This document shows positions 28,790 through 43,147 of a DNA stretch of 64,000 bases, piece by piece; the stretch's first letter is position 1, and each line of letters begins with the position of its first letter. The notes beneath the pieces are model-generated. The model ran no database searches and was not told where the DNA came from. It was given only the letters and a program-made list of their open reading frames with translations. The DNA comes from Phylloscopus collybita (taxonomy: Eukaryota > Chordata > Aves > Passeriformes > Phylloscopidae): the NCBI GenBank assembly GCA_027886175.1, contig JAJNNQ010000075.1:60776001-60840000 (forward strand), in the 5' to 3' direction. The position numbers were made by a program, and so were the translations under genes.

Positions 28790-31700
28790 TACATTTTAAA
28801 AAAAGCCACCACACACACAAAAAAACACCTCACAAACAAAACCCTCCACAATCTTACATTTGCACAAATGTTATCAATAAGAATAGATTTAAATAGCACT
28901 ATCTTCTATTTCTAGTGATTCCTTGATAGCAAAAGTTGATTCTACAAATACTCTTGGAAACACAGTTGCATTATGCACCATTTCTATCCACTTGTGTCTC
29001 TGACTGAATGCATCTTCATGGAAGCCACTCAGTCCTCTCTTAAAACTGAACAGCTTGAACCTGTGATCAACCACTGTGTAAAAGCATAAAGGAAATGGAT
29101 GACTTAGAGGCAAGGAACCTTTTTTCTGCAACAAGCTTATGGTAATTACTATAACAACATCACAGGCACAAACCTTTCTGTTACTATGAGCCTCCTGGTT
29201 CTTCTAGGTGAAACTTTTCCCCAGGATAATATTATTCCTTGTTTGAAGCTACAGGAAAGATAAAGTGATTTGCCAGGAAACACCAGAAGATCATTGGCAG
29301 AGCCAGAAAGAGTGCACTGATTTCTATCACCCTGCCTGATGTGCCCACGAGCCAGCAGAAGTCAACTCAAGCCTATGTGCTTTCATTCAGTCAGACATAA
29401 TAGTCCCATTCCCTAGGACTGGTATGTCTGGTATCTCCTTCTTTGTGGGATTACTGTCCTAAGCACCCTGGAAGGTCTGAAACAAATCCAGACTCCTATT
29501 ACAGCACAAGTGCTTGAGTGCCGGTCAAGCAGAGCACCTTATGTGAAGCCAATACAGTGACCAACAAAGCACCTGATTTAGCTGCTCATCAGTTGCACAT
29601 ATTTGTGGGTTTCTGTTGTGTGGGAAGCACATATCCAAAGCTGGTCATGTCCCTTTCTTCCTCTCATGTGATTTTGTGTGGATTCCTTAGCTGTAACAAG
29701 TACTGCAATTCAAGATACACATACATTGTGGTCTATTGCTTTATTAACTCATGAATCCTTATGGAGGAAAAAAAATCCCAGTAACAAGTAAATGGAAAAT
29801 AAATCTCTCTCACAGCCAAAGATACATGTGCAAAGTATTTTTGTGCAGTTTTCATGGCTTAAGAATGGTACTCCCCAGTTCAGTGCCCTCACTGAGACTC
29901 TCCCAAACCACCCATCACCCTCTCACTCCCCCTTCCCTTGACCCTTCTGCTGCAGCAGAATGAAGTTGAGAATTGGAAGCACAAAAGATGAAGATCACAG
30001 CTGAGATAAGAACAGTTTACTGGAAAGAGCAATGAGATAAAAAATAAAAAGTAAAGCAACAATATTAATAACAAAATTATACAGAAGAGAGAGTGATTCA
30101 CATGCAAAAATACTCACCGCAGACCCCAAGACAATGAGCAATGTCAGATGGCTTCCTCTGTGACAGCTTTGTTCAATTGTACTTTCCTGCCTTTATCTTA
30201 AGACTAGTGTTCAGACTAAAGTGATTTGGAGATTTTCAAATTGTAGGAAAATATGAACATGTTGACACCATGAAGGACTAATGCAGAAATTCTTCTTGCT
30301 ATGCCAAAATGCCCTCTGGAACTTCCTCCTCAGACATTTAAGTGCCAGACAAGGCACTTATAACCTTCCATCACACTAGTCCAGCTTTTAGCAGAGACAC
30401 ATGACCCTCAGCGTCCAGAAATGTGTCCTTTTGGCACGTCAGCAAGAAAACAGCAAGAAATAATACAGCAAGGTTCAGGCTGATGTCCAGTTTGTTGGAA
30501 AAAAATTAAACCACAGTTTTCACAGGAAGGTGAATTTGCCCTCAGCCTGCAATTCATTAGACCCCAGCCCTCACCTTCACCCTTTTTGCCTTGAGGGACC
30601 AAGAACGGGAGCTACCACTCCCTACAGCAACACAACCCTATACAGAGAGCTTCCCAAATGACAGTTTCCCAAAGTAGGGCTGAAAAACCTCTCCACACCT
30701 AAAGCCTTCACTTATAGGATGATTTTTATCTTTAATGCAGTTTCCCATTATGGCAAAAAACAGACTACATGCAATGGCTGATAGTCCATTATTTGTACAG
30801 TCAGAAAACACCAGCTCTTCAAAAAAAAAGGACCAGTGCTATTTTGAGGCTTATCAATAGGGTTATTACAGGAAAATAACCAACATCATTACTGCAGTCT
30901 AGACAGCAGTGACTAGGCCTTAATTGCAATAAAGAAGTTGGATTTGAGTACCACGGCTCTAGAAGCTGATTATGAAAAAGCTGATTATGAAAAAGAATCC
31001 CCCCAAAATAAGCCAATCAATTAGAAAATATAACCTATGTTTATCTAGATCAGTTGTCATCCCTGCACACCTAAATGAATCTTCTGCACATGCCAATATA
31101 ATGAAGACAAGACTAGAAAAAAAATAAATGCAATTTTTTTATAAGTAGAAGCTTTATAAAGAGCAAAAATCTAATGTAACAAGCTTGAAACTACTGCCAC
31201 CTAATATGGATACCTATATGCAAGGTGCAGCTTAAAGAGATGAGGTTTTTCATGATTAAAGGGTGGGCCAGCAGTACAGTTACCAGAGATCCATATGGGA
31301 TGCCATATTCTTGACAACATAGCTTTTAATTGCCTCAGAAATTGGCTCATCATCTTTCATGAGTGAAGACATAATAGAGAAGGGAAATACTATTTCCTTT
31401 CCAATTTGCTCTCATTCAGCATTCTTGCTGCCTTCACTGTTATACTATCATATTAAATTTATTGAGATAAATCCACTAGTGAATATCTTTATATATATAT
31501 ACAAGTTCTTAAGGTGTTCTTTTAAATCAATTTGCACATCCTTTCACTTGTTCAGCTCAAGTTAACATTAATATATGGCTTGGGTTTAACAGATGCAATA
31601 TTTTTTAAATTTCCATACCATCTGTTTTTAAAAGGAAAATATTCTCCAGAGTGTGCACTCAAGTCAGCAGAGGATATTCTAAAGTCAATGAATTTGGAAA

Positions 31701-34466
31701 AATAGAGAGAACAAAAGCTTAAAGATAGAGCTATAGACAACTTCCTTACACAAGGCTCATGCCGCAGGTGCATTATTGACATGCTTGCCCTCCACAAAAT
31801 TCTTCAGCCAAAGGTTCCTTATCCAGACTTGGAAGCTCAGCCTGCCTCAAATATCTGTGATTTCCTGAAAGGACAATGCTTTTTCCAGAGGAAGCAACTG
31901 GCTCAGTTTAAATTTAGTTTCTGGCATTTGAAAGGTGAATTAAATGCTTGTTGTTTTTTCTGCTTTCATGTGAAGTGTATTTAAGAATTAGACTGTGATG
32001 TGTGAATCAGTTGTCAATTCTTTTCCTAGACTACCCCTCAGAAGAAGTATGACATCATTAACTTCAGCACACAGAAGAGCAGGTTGTTATGATTTTTAAG
32101 TGTGTCATTAAAAAAACCTTCTAAGTAGTTATTTAGTCATTGAAAGCATCACTCCCATCCTCCTCATCCTTAAAGAAATTAGAAATTGCAATTAAGCAAT
32201 CTTCGCCTACTGTAGAAAACTAACTTCTAGTAGTGAGGTTTTCAAGATTCCTTCAACTGCACAGTTAACACATTTATCTTAAATTGACAGTGAGGGTAAT
32301 AGTTTTGTGGAGTTATGCATTAGTAGTTCCAAATATTCAATGCTAATTAAGTATCTCTTGCAACTCTGGAACTCTTTTGGCCATTGAAGAAAGGTTACTA
32401 TAAACACGATTGCACTTTTCTTTTTAAATTGAGTGAAAACTTATGTACAGCATATTTTGCTGTGCAAGGGGATCAGAAACCCACCAGTGCTTCTGCAAAG
32501 TCAGTGTTAGATTTATGAGTATAAATGAGTATATGTTTTCAAAAGACAGATAATTATAGTGCACTGTACCTTTCTGAATTGCAGATATTCCTAATACAGA
32601 TCCGTTGCTTTCTTTTTAATCAATCAATAGACAGAGGTTGTTTGCCCTCTCGAAGTTGTGTTAATGAACAGCTAGCAGACACATTGATATTTTCACAATT
32701 TGAGATTGTGGCCAGAAAGAAAGTATATACCCTTTCCAATTTAATTGACTAAATTATTTCTCATCTGAAAGAGAACACATTATTATCATGTACACAAAGT
32801 TGTAGTTCTACCAAGAAGTATTACTTGTGGATAAATCTTGGAAGAGAGGATGCTTCAAATTTTGTGTCACATATGAATGGCTCTATATAGTACCAGTATT
32901 TCTACAGGAAAAGTTCTACACTGAAAACAAAGTTTAATCGACAGCTTATGTTTTAGCATAGCTCTGCAAATGTTTGATTCATGTGACAAACTCATGAAAT
33001 AAGGAATCTCCTTTAAAGGACAGAAAAAATGGTCATCTTTCCCCCACGAAAAAATCCCAACAGATTTTCTATTCCATTATTAACCCTCCAAATTAAACCT
33101 GCACTCTCATGATGCCGTCAACATGTAGTTAGAAAAACTGAAGCTAGAAGCAGTTTCTGAAAATCACTTTTCGGGTGAGCCAAGACTAAACTTCCAATTG
33201 GATAGGAACTGTGAGGCAGATTTGCTTAGTTTGCAGGAAGAACTTCCCTTGCTCCTAAAAAAATTGGAAGATTTTTCAAGTGAAAAGCCAGGTTCTGGTA
33301 AAAAGCAAACAAGAAGAATTAACTTTTTAATAATGGATATAAATCAAGTCCTTAGGTAAGACAAATATTAAATTTTAAAGTTGTTTGCAACAAAAGGTCC
33401 TCTGATTATCTTACTCTCCTGAAGCGCATCCATTCTTCTAGGCTTTTTGGCAGCCCAACAATCTATTTTCTTGAGGTTGGAGCTCAGCTCTGTGCAGTGG
33501 CCCCCCAGCCCTGAGAATCACTTAGGCCTAGTTGTGTGTTTGCTCCCTGCTCTCTGTAGCCATTCCCCTGCTCCTTCCAGCTTTCCCTGAACTTTCAGTC
33601 TCAGGCATCCCTCCTCTGCCCAACCAATGTGTATAAAAGGTTTTTTCTCCTCCAACCCCCACAAGATGACCTCCAGGAGTGACTTGCCCCTTTCTCCACG
33701 GGTCTCCGCTTCATTCCGTCACTCTCTTCTTGTGAGGGACCAAAATATCACAGGAGCAGAGTAAAAATAAAACACCATCCATCACTGAGCTTCAGCCCAG
33801 CTTCCACTTGTATCTCACTGCATAAAATTGATCGTTTTCAAGCACAAAACAAATCCACTAATCCATGTTGATAAAACAGATTCATCACTAAGACAGTGAA
33901 AAAAACAGTCTCTATGAGGCCTTTCAAACCAGTGTGTTCAAAGAAACATTGCTGACTGCTGAAGCACTGCTGATTGCCCACTGGCACAATACAGAGAGTA
34001 TGAGATGAAGAGGGCTTTGCAAGAAAGAGCTTTCTGAAGTGGGGCTTTCGTCCACGGTTCCAGGCTATTTGCCTTATTTGTTACTGTGCCCTTGGTATGA
34101 ACATTTAGAAATGCCTACAAGTGAGTATATTTTGATTTTCCATAGTTGACATCATATTACTCCCTCCACAGCATGCCAAGATGAGGACAAACATGTCTAG
34201 TCCATTAAACATACAACAGAACATTTATTATTTCCTAAAGTTTAATACAAATTTCTCAACATCGCCAGGGGGAAGGAAGTATCATAAAACCAGAAAACAA
34301 TACCATGAGATATAACTAAGCCCTCAAGTTTTCTTCTGAGCATAGATACAATCTTAACTTTGCAGGAAAAGGAAGAAAGTTGTGGAGATTTTTCACAGAT
34401 CCAATCCTGGTTTTCTTTATTAAGTTGAAAAATGAATTGAGAATTAAAATACACTACTAAAAGAAA
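28790..34466. other. Unique non-coding DNA with a small promoter-like patch
   Basis: No gene recognised. Minor structure: a 15-base unit (CTGATTATGAAAAAG) in two tandem copies at 30,966-30,995, a short TATATATA run near 31,490, and a C-rich block at 33,480-33,760 containing CCAAT (33,624-33,628) and TATAAAAG (33,632-33,639). Confidence 0.5.
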
Positions 34467-34485
34467 GGGGGGGGGGGGAAGGGGG
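34467..34485. repeat. G12-AA-G5 homopurine run
   Basis: Twelve consecutive G residues, two A, then five G. It supplies a proline run to the minus-strand open frame at 34,242-34,580, which otherwise shows no recognisable feature and is not called as a gene. Confidence 0.9.
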
Positions 34486-37400
34486 AGCTGTTGTTTCGTT
34501 CTTCTCCACCCTTTAGCCTTGTCACCAGCTGCAGAAGCATTTGATCTCACAGAAAAGACAGTGGTCCTATTCTTCCACAAACATCGTCAACATCGTCATC
34601 GTTAACAGGAGAGTAAAACAGTAGAAAACTTTGATAATCCCCTTCTATCTGCAGTATAAATCAAATTTCCCAAACTTCTCTGGAGCGCTGAACCACTCCT
34701 GGAATCTTGTGGACCACCCATGTGGGACTTGTCACATGCTGGGGAGCTAGCAATCATGTGAAGTCACACAGCAAGGAAGAAACACTGCAGCAGAAGATAC
34801 CAATGGCAGACTACAACATCCACCATACATAAACATTGTATTTCCATGCAGCTCTGCAGATCTGCTCCAGAAAACTTAAGATAGCCTTCCAAACCATCAG
34901 GGTATTAGAGGTGAAGTATTAAACACCACCAAATTTCTATCCACTGCATTTTATAAGTAATATCATACAGAGGACCTGTAAAGTTCTTTATATATTACCT
35001 AGCAATGATAGTGAGAACCAGGACTCAGGATACCTGAGCTTCAGCCCAAATTTTGCCTCAGATACCTGCACCAGCAATTACTTAACTTACCTATGCACCA
35101 TTTTCTTTGGAAAAACAGGCTGGACTGGATGGTGCCTTCATCATTCACCCATTCCTCCCACTGTGACTGGAGGAGACTTTTTGTCTTTCCAGGTGATGTA
35201 AGAGGTCCATTAAAGAAATAAGAAAAATAATATCTCATAGATCTAGTCAAAATCGTAATATATAGTGAAGTATTTTGAAGAGTGTGGATCTAAGTCACTG
35301 CAGCAATCCAAATATTACATATATTACATATATATACATATATACATATATATACAGTTAAGATTATCCTTATGTACTATCAGTCTAGTCTGATACAGTT
35401 CTTACATTATTTTTGGTTGTTGATAACTTTCCTAAATTAATGTTTTACTCTTGATATATTGAGATCTCATAATTATTTCCATGACTCCAGTATATCCAAG
35501 AGAACCAGGTGATTTGTAATGCTTGCTAAGAAGCAAGAAAGAATTTAAGGGTGCAAAATAGTGCAGCTCTGCTACTGAAATCAGAATACTACATAGCAAA
35601 GTATTTCCAATGATTTCAGTCCCTATGTAATCTTTATGTCCCACCCTGACTGGATTTAGTTAAAGTTCTTTCTTATAAGTGTAGCTTCCAGGTTTGGCCA
35701 CTGCAAGAACAGCTTTTTCATTTTAACTGATGCCTGACTTGCTTCAGTGAGTTCAAAGTGCATCAGCCCAACTCTTTTAGCCACACTAGTCACCCAGCAC
35801 CCATCACAGTGACTGTCAGGTTAAACCAGAATGAAATGATTCTGCTTTTCCTTTCAGAGCCCTCCATGGGCTCTAAGTTCTCACCTACAGGAAAATTATT
35901 TGACACTGAAACTTTCTCAAGAAGTGAAATCCACAGCCTCATTAGTGACCTAAAGGGTGCTGGCAAGCCAAGGAAAAGCCAAGGTGGCTGACTTTTGAAG
36001 GATGCCTGGAGAAGTCTCTGTCCCTACAGAACTGCAAGGGGGACAGCAGGCATGCATCCAAGGATGCCCAGGGGCTTAGAGTGGCCTAAGGCAGCCTGCT
36101 GGCACATCAGGCACAACCAGAGTGGCCACCTGCACATTGCCTGAAAGACAGCATTGCGTTCTGAGGGCAGCATCCTCATGGTCTCCTGCCAAAAGCCATG
36201 CAGGACAGTGCTTCTCCAGGGACTCTGTCTTTAGACAGACTCCTCTAACAGAAATGCCAAATGACCTTGAGTCACTGTGGCTTCAAGACTGAAGGCAAAG
36301 CTCCCTTTCTGTCATGCCCTTTGTCATACTAAAATCAAACATAATTTTTTAAAAACATGAATGTTCTGTACCTGTAATATAAAATTATCTACATTGCCTG
36401 TAGTACTGGAATAACTCACAAACCTATGGGGCAAACATGTAAAAACAACCCTAATATTTTAGTTATCCCTTGTACTTCACAGTAAATCAGTATAATCTGT
36501 CTTTTATTAGGTTACTGGATGCTGTGGAAAGGGAAAAAAACCATATTTGGCTTTTAAGCACTTTGAAGTGAGTACTTTGAAGCCTCAGTAAGTGATAATC
36601 AAGAAAAATGGCTCTAACAACTTATGATAAATCTTCTCTATATATTTAAGCAGGATTACTTGTGAAACCCCAGAAATTAAAATGATTATATATAGCCTTA
36701 CTTAAGACTTGAGTTTAATAAAGCATATGATATTGGTTTTCAAAATCCTGTTTTTTGGAGCTAAGATAGCTATAGCAATGCCATTCAAATGAGCTCTTCT
36801 ATGAGTAGTAGAACTAATGAAAAGTGGTCCCCTCCAACCCATAAATGAGGCAAGAGAGCAAATGCAGTGTGGATAGTCCAAAACTAGCCTTTGCCCACAT
36901 CTGCCTAGTAAAGTATGGAGTGCTTGTTTCCTGCCCAGCCTTTCCTCAGCAGCACACTAATCTGAGTCTCTTTCCGCCATGCAGCCCCTAATTTTTCACA
37001 TGACATAAAGGAAAGATAGTAGTGTCAAAATGGCAGATGGACAGACAATACCACAGCATAAGTCTCCTCCAAAAACCTTGAAATCAGCTTTAAAAATAAT
37101 TTCTTTCAAGCAGTCCATTCAACCAGAATTACTACCAAAGATTTGAATGTCATAAAAGTAATTACATTTTTTACTGTGGTGTGATTCCAGAATTTCTTGT
37201 TTAGTTATTAAAGAAAAATTTTAAAATCTCATGAAATCTCAAACTTCTTGGCAGATATAAGAATTTTCTATAAAGTTCAGCATCTCATTTGTCTTGTAAA
37301 ATCCCGTTATTTAGCAAGAACAAATTCATTTCTCTATAACATTTCTCTATCTTTGAGCACAAGAGCTATCTTTCTGATTATCACAACTACTCTACTACAT

Positions 37401-40400
37401 GGAATTGAGGTACTTTTGTATAAATATTTCCAAACTGCCAGTTAATAGAGATCATGTGATTTTGCATTTCTTAAAATGAAAAAAAAAAAAAAGTGCTAAG
37501 GAAGGCAAGGAGACTATGAATTCTAAGTAATAAATAATTTAGTTATTTGACATTTGGGGAATTTCAAGTTTACTGAAGTTTGCAAGAAACAAAGAAGCAA
37601 TTGTTTTGCAAGTGTACATGGTTCCAAGTATTCTCCAAGGGTTTTCACACAACACAAGGGACATTTTTAGTTCTTCTGTCTGTCAAGCTTACACATCATA
37701 GACAAATATTATAACAGCAGTTTTGCATCTAAGAAAAACTGTTCTTGAAGATTACATAAAGTATGTATATAAAAAAGCTAAATTGGATGCCTAATGCTCA
37801 CAGCTAATTGCTTTGGATTTTGACACCTCTCATTTAAAAATGGCATGTTTCCTTTCCACTCTTTAGGACTGATACCAGAGCCTTGAGTTATGAGAAATAC
37901 CTATCAAAAGTACTGAAAAAAGAAGCCCACCTCTACCTTTCCAGACAACTGATCCGTCTATTAAAATATGCTGGGGAAAAGATTTTATAAAATATTTTGA
38001 GTAACACATAGAAATAACACTTAAAAGTTACCACAGTGCAACTAACACAATGCAGGTAGGCCCATGGGGGAATCAGTCTACCTCATTTAGGAATTTATCT
38101 TGGGTTTTCCAATCTTTACATTCAAAATGTAGCAATTTAATATTCTTTTAACTGAGCCCAATTATAAATATCTCTAATATGTTCTTTTTGACTAGAGGCT
38201 TTTATTTCAGTTCTTGTATGACAGACTTTTCTAAAAGGAAGCACCTCATTTCAGCATTCATCAGACAACTGTGGCTGCTCACAAGGCATTTTTTGATGCA
38301 GCAATTTTAATTAGAACAGCAACTAATAAATTACACACCCCAAGCTTCAAGCTCTGACTGAATTACCAAATACATACCAAATACATTCCTGCTGCAGGTA
38401 AGGCTAGCCACAACATCTAAGCAATCAATATGAACAGAGCCTGAATACATCTCAGCAATGGGAATTTTTAGAGACTGCCAAGTGGCCAACATGGATCCCT
38501 TTTCTGGAGAAGCTTCTCTCAGCTCAGGGAGAAAGAGAGACAACAGCATGTGCACATAACTGTGGACAGGAGAGGGCTTTTGTAGACAGACCTTTCCTCA
38601 GCCTGGCAGCAAGAACAGCAGTTGCTGCAATATCATCTTGACTTCCAGCAGACTGGAGGAGGGCTGAAAGAAAATAGATTTGCTTAATGTAAGGATTTCT
38701 TCACCAGGACAGGATAAAAATGGAAGTGTTTCTGTGCAAATATTTTTGGCATATTCATCAACTTGAATTTGAAGGGTAGGACTATATTAAACAAGGTATC
38801 AATAAAAGAACACTTCACTTAAAAATAAGACTTTCTGAGTACAGACATACTGTTTGAAATGTCTGGTTGTCAGAATAGCTGAATACTGCGTTCACTACTC
38901 TGAGCATTACAAAGCATGAAGGAAGAAACAAAACAATTCTAGAAAATTTAAGGAGGAAATGGAGAAGGATATTCTCCATTTTGCAGAAGACTACCCCAAA
39001 AGGTTTTATTTGTGACAAATCCCATGCAAGAACTAAAAACACTCATTAGCAATAGGTCATACAAAAGTGAGAGGCCATTTGTTGACACTGTCCAGCAATG
39101 CCTTTGGTTCATAAATCATTTCCTTTATCAGTTCTGCGATGAGCAATTCCCACATTTAACAACTGCAACATCCTCTGGGAGACTCTGAAGAAAGCAAAAG
39201 GCTACTGAGACAGCCATCAATTTCTGCTCTTTAGACTAAGGGAAAGTAGATTGGTTTTACCCCTCTTACTGTATTTTAACATAATTAATGTGCCTCTGTG
39301 ATATGGAAATTAAAGCATTCAAGACTAAAAATATTTAAGTAAATATTTAAATAAGAAAGTTCTTATAGAGCCTACTCTCTTACAGCAACACATGTGTTCC
39401 CTTGTCCCTTCACTATACAACTCTGTGATATTCAGTGTCTGCAATTTAAATAACAAGCAGTAGACATTACTAAGAGAATTTTAGCTATTGTAAATGCTGG
39501 GCAAAACAAATGTAAAGTAATTAGCAGTTCTAGGAAGTTTCCACCTATTGCATTTTCTCCACATTCAAAGGCAAGTTTTTGAGCTAATGAAAAGGCAAGA
39601 CTGAATTGGCTCTAAGTATATGTCAAAAGTGCTTTTTTATGACAAAGAATTGCAGCTATGAATAAAAAACACATAGAATATTTTTTAACAGTTCATTATA
39701 ACTAATATGTTATGTGATTCAGATTATTAGTGAAAATTGTTTATCCACCCCTCCTGCACACAATGAATGCTTGGAGAGAAATTACAATAGATTTTAACTT
39801 GTTCATAATTCCTCTTTAGGATTCATCTATTAGAAAGCAGAGACCACAATTCTGGAGTGTTAAATGTCAAAGTAAAAGTAGCGTCTTTCACATTGCAAGC
39901 CGGAAAATTGTTATGTTGGGGGTTTTCACCAATAAATATCTGTGCCTGTTGAGAGTGACAGTTCAAATTCTTCCCACTTCCCTAATGTACGTGGCTGATA
40001 GGAGCCTGAGAACAGTATCCCAAAAAACGGTGAGAGCAACATTTCACCTGCATGTATGAACTATCTGGATCTGGCAGGAGAAAATGTGGTGCTGTTTAAA
40101 CCCAAAATGTCATTAATGCACCTCAGCTAGACATTCTTGTGGAGATTCAGAGGCAAAGGAAGGAGTAACAGAAACAACATTCCATGTTTCTTTTTGCCAA
40201 GTAAAACTGAGAGGTTAGGGTAATCAGTAGTAATTACGGTTGGTAAGGGTTTTATTGGGTAACATGATAGCATTTTCCTTTACAGTGCAAATCAGAAATG
40301 TCCATTCTTTCAGAAAACTTTTTAATAACAGCTATTTGTAATTAATTTTAAATATCTCTGGACAGACATAAAGGTTTATCATATATGTTATCTTAAACTA

Positions 40401-42984
40401 ACCAATAATTTATAGACAGAGTTTGGTTTCATGGTTGGAACCATCCCGTTAAAATTGAACTCTTCTTGCACATGAAACAGACCTGGACTTGCGCAAAAAA
40501 ATCAAAGCAGCACTTCTACCATCTAATACTTCATCGCTGGGAAATGGTTTTTCAGATTTTTCAGAAAGCTTCTTTTATGCTGAAGCTGCATAGTTATTTG
40601 TGGAACTGCCACTCCACTTCTGACTTTTAGTGATATGAAAAGAACACAGCCCAGGCAGCTTCTTCTCAGGTTATCACAGAATTCAACAGGAAACAAAAAA
40701 TTACCTAACAATTCTAATATCTTAGAAAATTTAGGACTATCCTATGTGAAATAAAACTTCAAGTATCCATGAGAAAATGCAACTGAGATGTAGTTTATGT
40801 ACCTATCCTCACTATGCTTAATCACTAGAAGCTGGCAGAAAGTATTATCACCAAAATCCAGATTAAACAAATTTGACTGGAGGTCTTGTGAAAATCTAAA
40901 ATGATGAGAATGATGGCAATGATGAGGAGGATGATAACAATAACAATAATACCATCCATCATCTACCACCACATTTATGACTCAAAACCCATTACCTAGT
41001 TATGTTGATATTACGAATGTTTTTAGTTCTATGTGTATGTTATAAAAAATGGATAATATTACTGATGAAGACATGTAAACTAGTCCTAAAATGACCTGAA
41101 GACTTGAGATTTGAAATCCAATCTAATCCTAACCAGACTAACTATCTACCTATCTTTCTTCTTACCAATTATCTTTAACTGATTCTGTCCCAAACTTTCC
41201 CAACTCTTACATGTCAATAATATTAACCATTACAGATCTCCTGTCAAGACTGATATTATATTACTTCATACCTGTTTTCCTATACTGTGCTCTCAGTCAG
41301 GTAGTATCAACTATTCTTTCCATAAACAATGTATTTTTTCTTACCCTACCTATTAGACTCGCCTGTATTTATAGGATGCCTATGTTTTGGAATAATCTCT
41401 CTTTTCTTCATTTAGCAAGATCAAAAATTGATTTTAAAAATTCGTTGTGATATAAAACTCAAGGTTTGTATATAACTCCCTCTGCAACACTCTTTGTACA
41501 AAGAGTATGTCAGTGGCTTCCAATACAGCAACACACATCAATCAACATTCTTTTAATTATTCTACAGCAGGCTGGATGACTTCAAGGATACTATAAAATC
41601 CAGTTAAGTACTCCAATATGAAACTGAATTAAGACAAAATATAAAGGTCATAACAAAGTCTTGCCTAGCCACCTTCTTAGCCTCTTTAGTAGGAGTGATT
41701 TGGCTTCCTATTCACCCTTTACTTGTTGTGTATTGATTTCCAGTTGAAACTAAATATTATTGGAAGAGTGTAATTGCTGTGTTCCTGCTGGAGATGACTG
41801 GCTGTTTAGTTGATATTTCCATGCTTGGTTTCATAAACTCACAACTGTTCCCATTGGAAATCAGGTCAGTGTCAAACACCTTCCAAAAACATGCAGTGAA
41901 ATAATTGCCAAATATTGCCTGACATTATTGCAAAGACATTATTGGTTATTTGGGTTAAGTTTCCATGCTGTGTGTGCCAAAACCAAAATGAATAATAAGT
42001 ATACCACTTGAAATAATGCCAAAATTAAAAGAATGTTGTGGCTAGCATAATTTGGTTACAGGATCAAAGCAAAACTATTACTGGATGCCAAAAGATTGAG
42101 TTCTTCCATCATAGCAGAACCATGAGCATTGAACAAATAAACATGTTAGTGGAACTATTACGGATGGCCAAAATCTTAAATGTAAATGATAACACAGAAT
42201 GCTTATGATAGGCTATAGTAGTTGCAGGTTTTGTTTCGTTGTCCAACTACTCTGTGGGGGACCAGTCCCCAACATCTGATTTCTAAATCCTTTCAAATCA
42301 CCTGCTAATTTTCCCCCTTTGCCCAGAACCTTGCTAATCTTTCATTGAGAGCAAAGCTTTCAGGCACTTGTCTGACATTTGATAAAGTATTATACAGTTT
42401 ACAATTGTACATAATTGGCTTTTATACAATAATCCACTGTGAGATGAAGGAAATCCCTAGCACCTCAGGGAATTACTCTGTACTTTACTCTGTACTCTGA
42501 ACTGATACAGGTTTTATCTACAATTTTCTCCATTCTGCTACTGTGGTGTCTGAAAAAAATATTGAACAAAACCAACTACACGATTTACATAGACTGTCTC
42601 CTTGATTGTTGCACTGGCTAACACTCACCTACTGACTCGTTTTGCCCTTCCCTGTTCCTCTTGCAGCACAGCTCCTTCCAGCAGTTTGGACCCAGCTCTA
42701 CAGGCACTCAGGGAAGGTAGGCAAGAGGGGATGCAGCACTTAGCAGGCACTGGTTTACAGGCAAGGGGGAGCTGTAAAAATGTGTAGGCACATGCAAAGT
42801 CATGCATAGACTGAGCACATAATCATCACAGAATGGCAGCATGAGAAATGAAACGTCTGGTGGGGAAAAAGAAAATAACAAACTGTATCTCACATCATAA
42901 CATTGTCCAATTCACAGTAAATGTTCATCTTGATAAGAAGGAGAAAGTTTGAGGTATTTTTTAAAGTGGCAAATATATATTAAG
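34486..42984. other. Unique AT-rich non-coding DNA
   Basis: No gene or transposon recognised. Minor simple sequence includes an AT/CATATA run at 35,311-35,355, a 14-base A run near 37,479, a GAT/AAC/AAT-rich patch at about 40,898-40,960 and a doubled TTACTCTGTAC near 42,475. A GC-richer block at 36,000-36,290 has no recognisable content. Open frames are all under 80 codons. Confidence 0.5.
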
Positions 42985-43147
42985 AGGAAGGAAGGAAGGA
43001 AGGAAGGAAGGAAGGAAGGAAGGAAGGAAGGAAGGAAGGAAGGAAGGAAGGAAGGAAGGAAGGAAGGAAGGAAGGAAGGAAGGAAGGAAGGAAGGAAGGA
43101 AGGAAGGAAGGAAGGAAGGAAGGAAGGAAGGAAGGAAGGAAGGAAGG
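42985..43147. repeat. (GGAA)n microsatellite, about 40 units
   Basis: About 163 bases of uninterrupted GGAA on the plus strand (TTCC on the minus), ending in GGGAGGGAAAG. All frames are open through it and give repeated Arg-Lys-Glu-Gly or Pro-Ser-Phe-Leu peptides, which are artefacts. The purity suggests a young, length-variable array; the true length in the animal may differ from the assembly. Confidence 0.97.
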
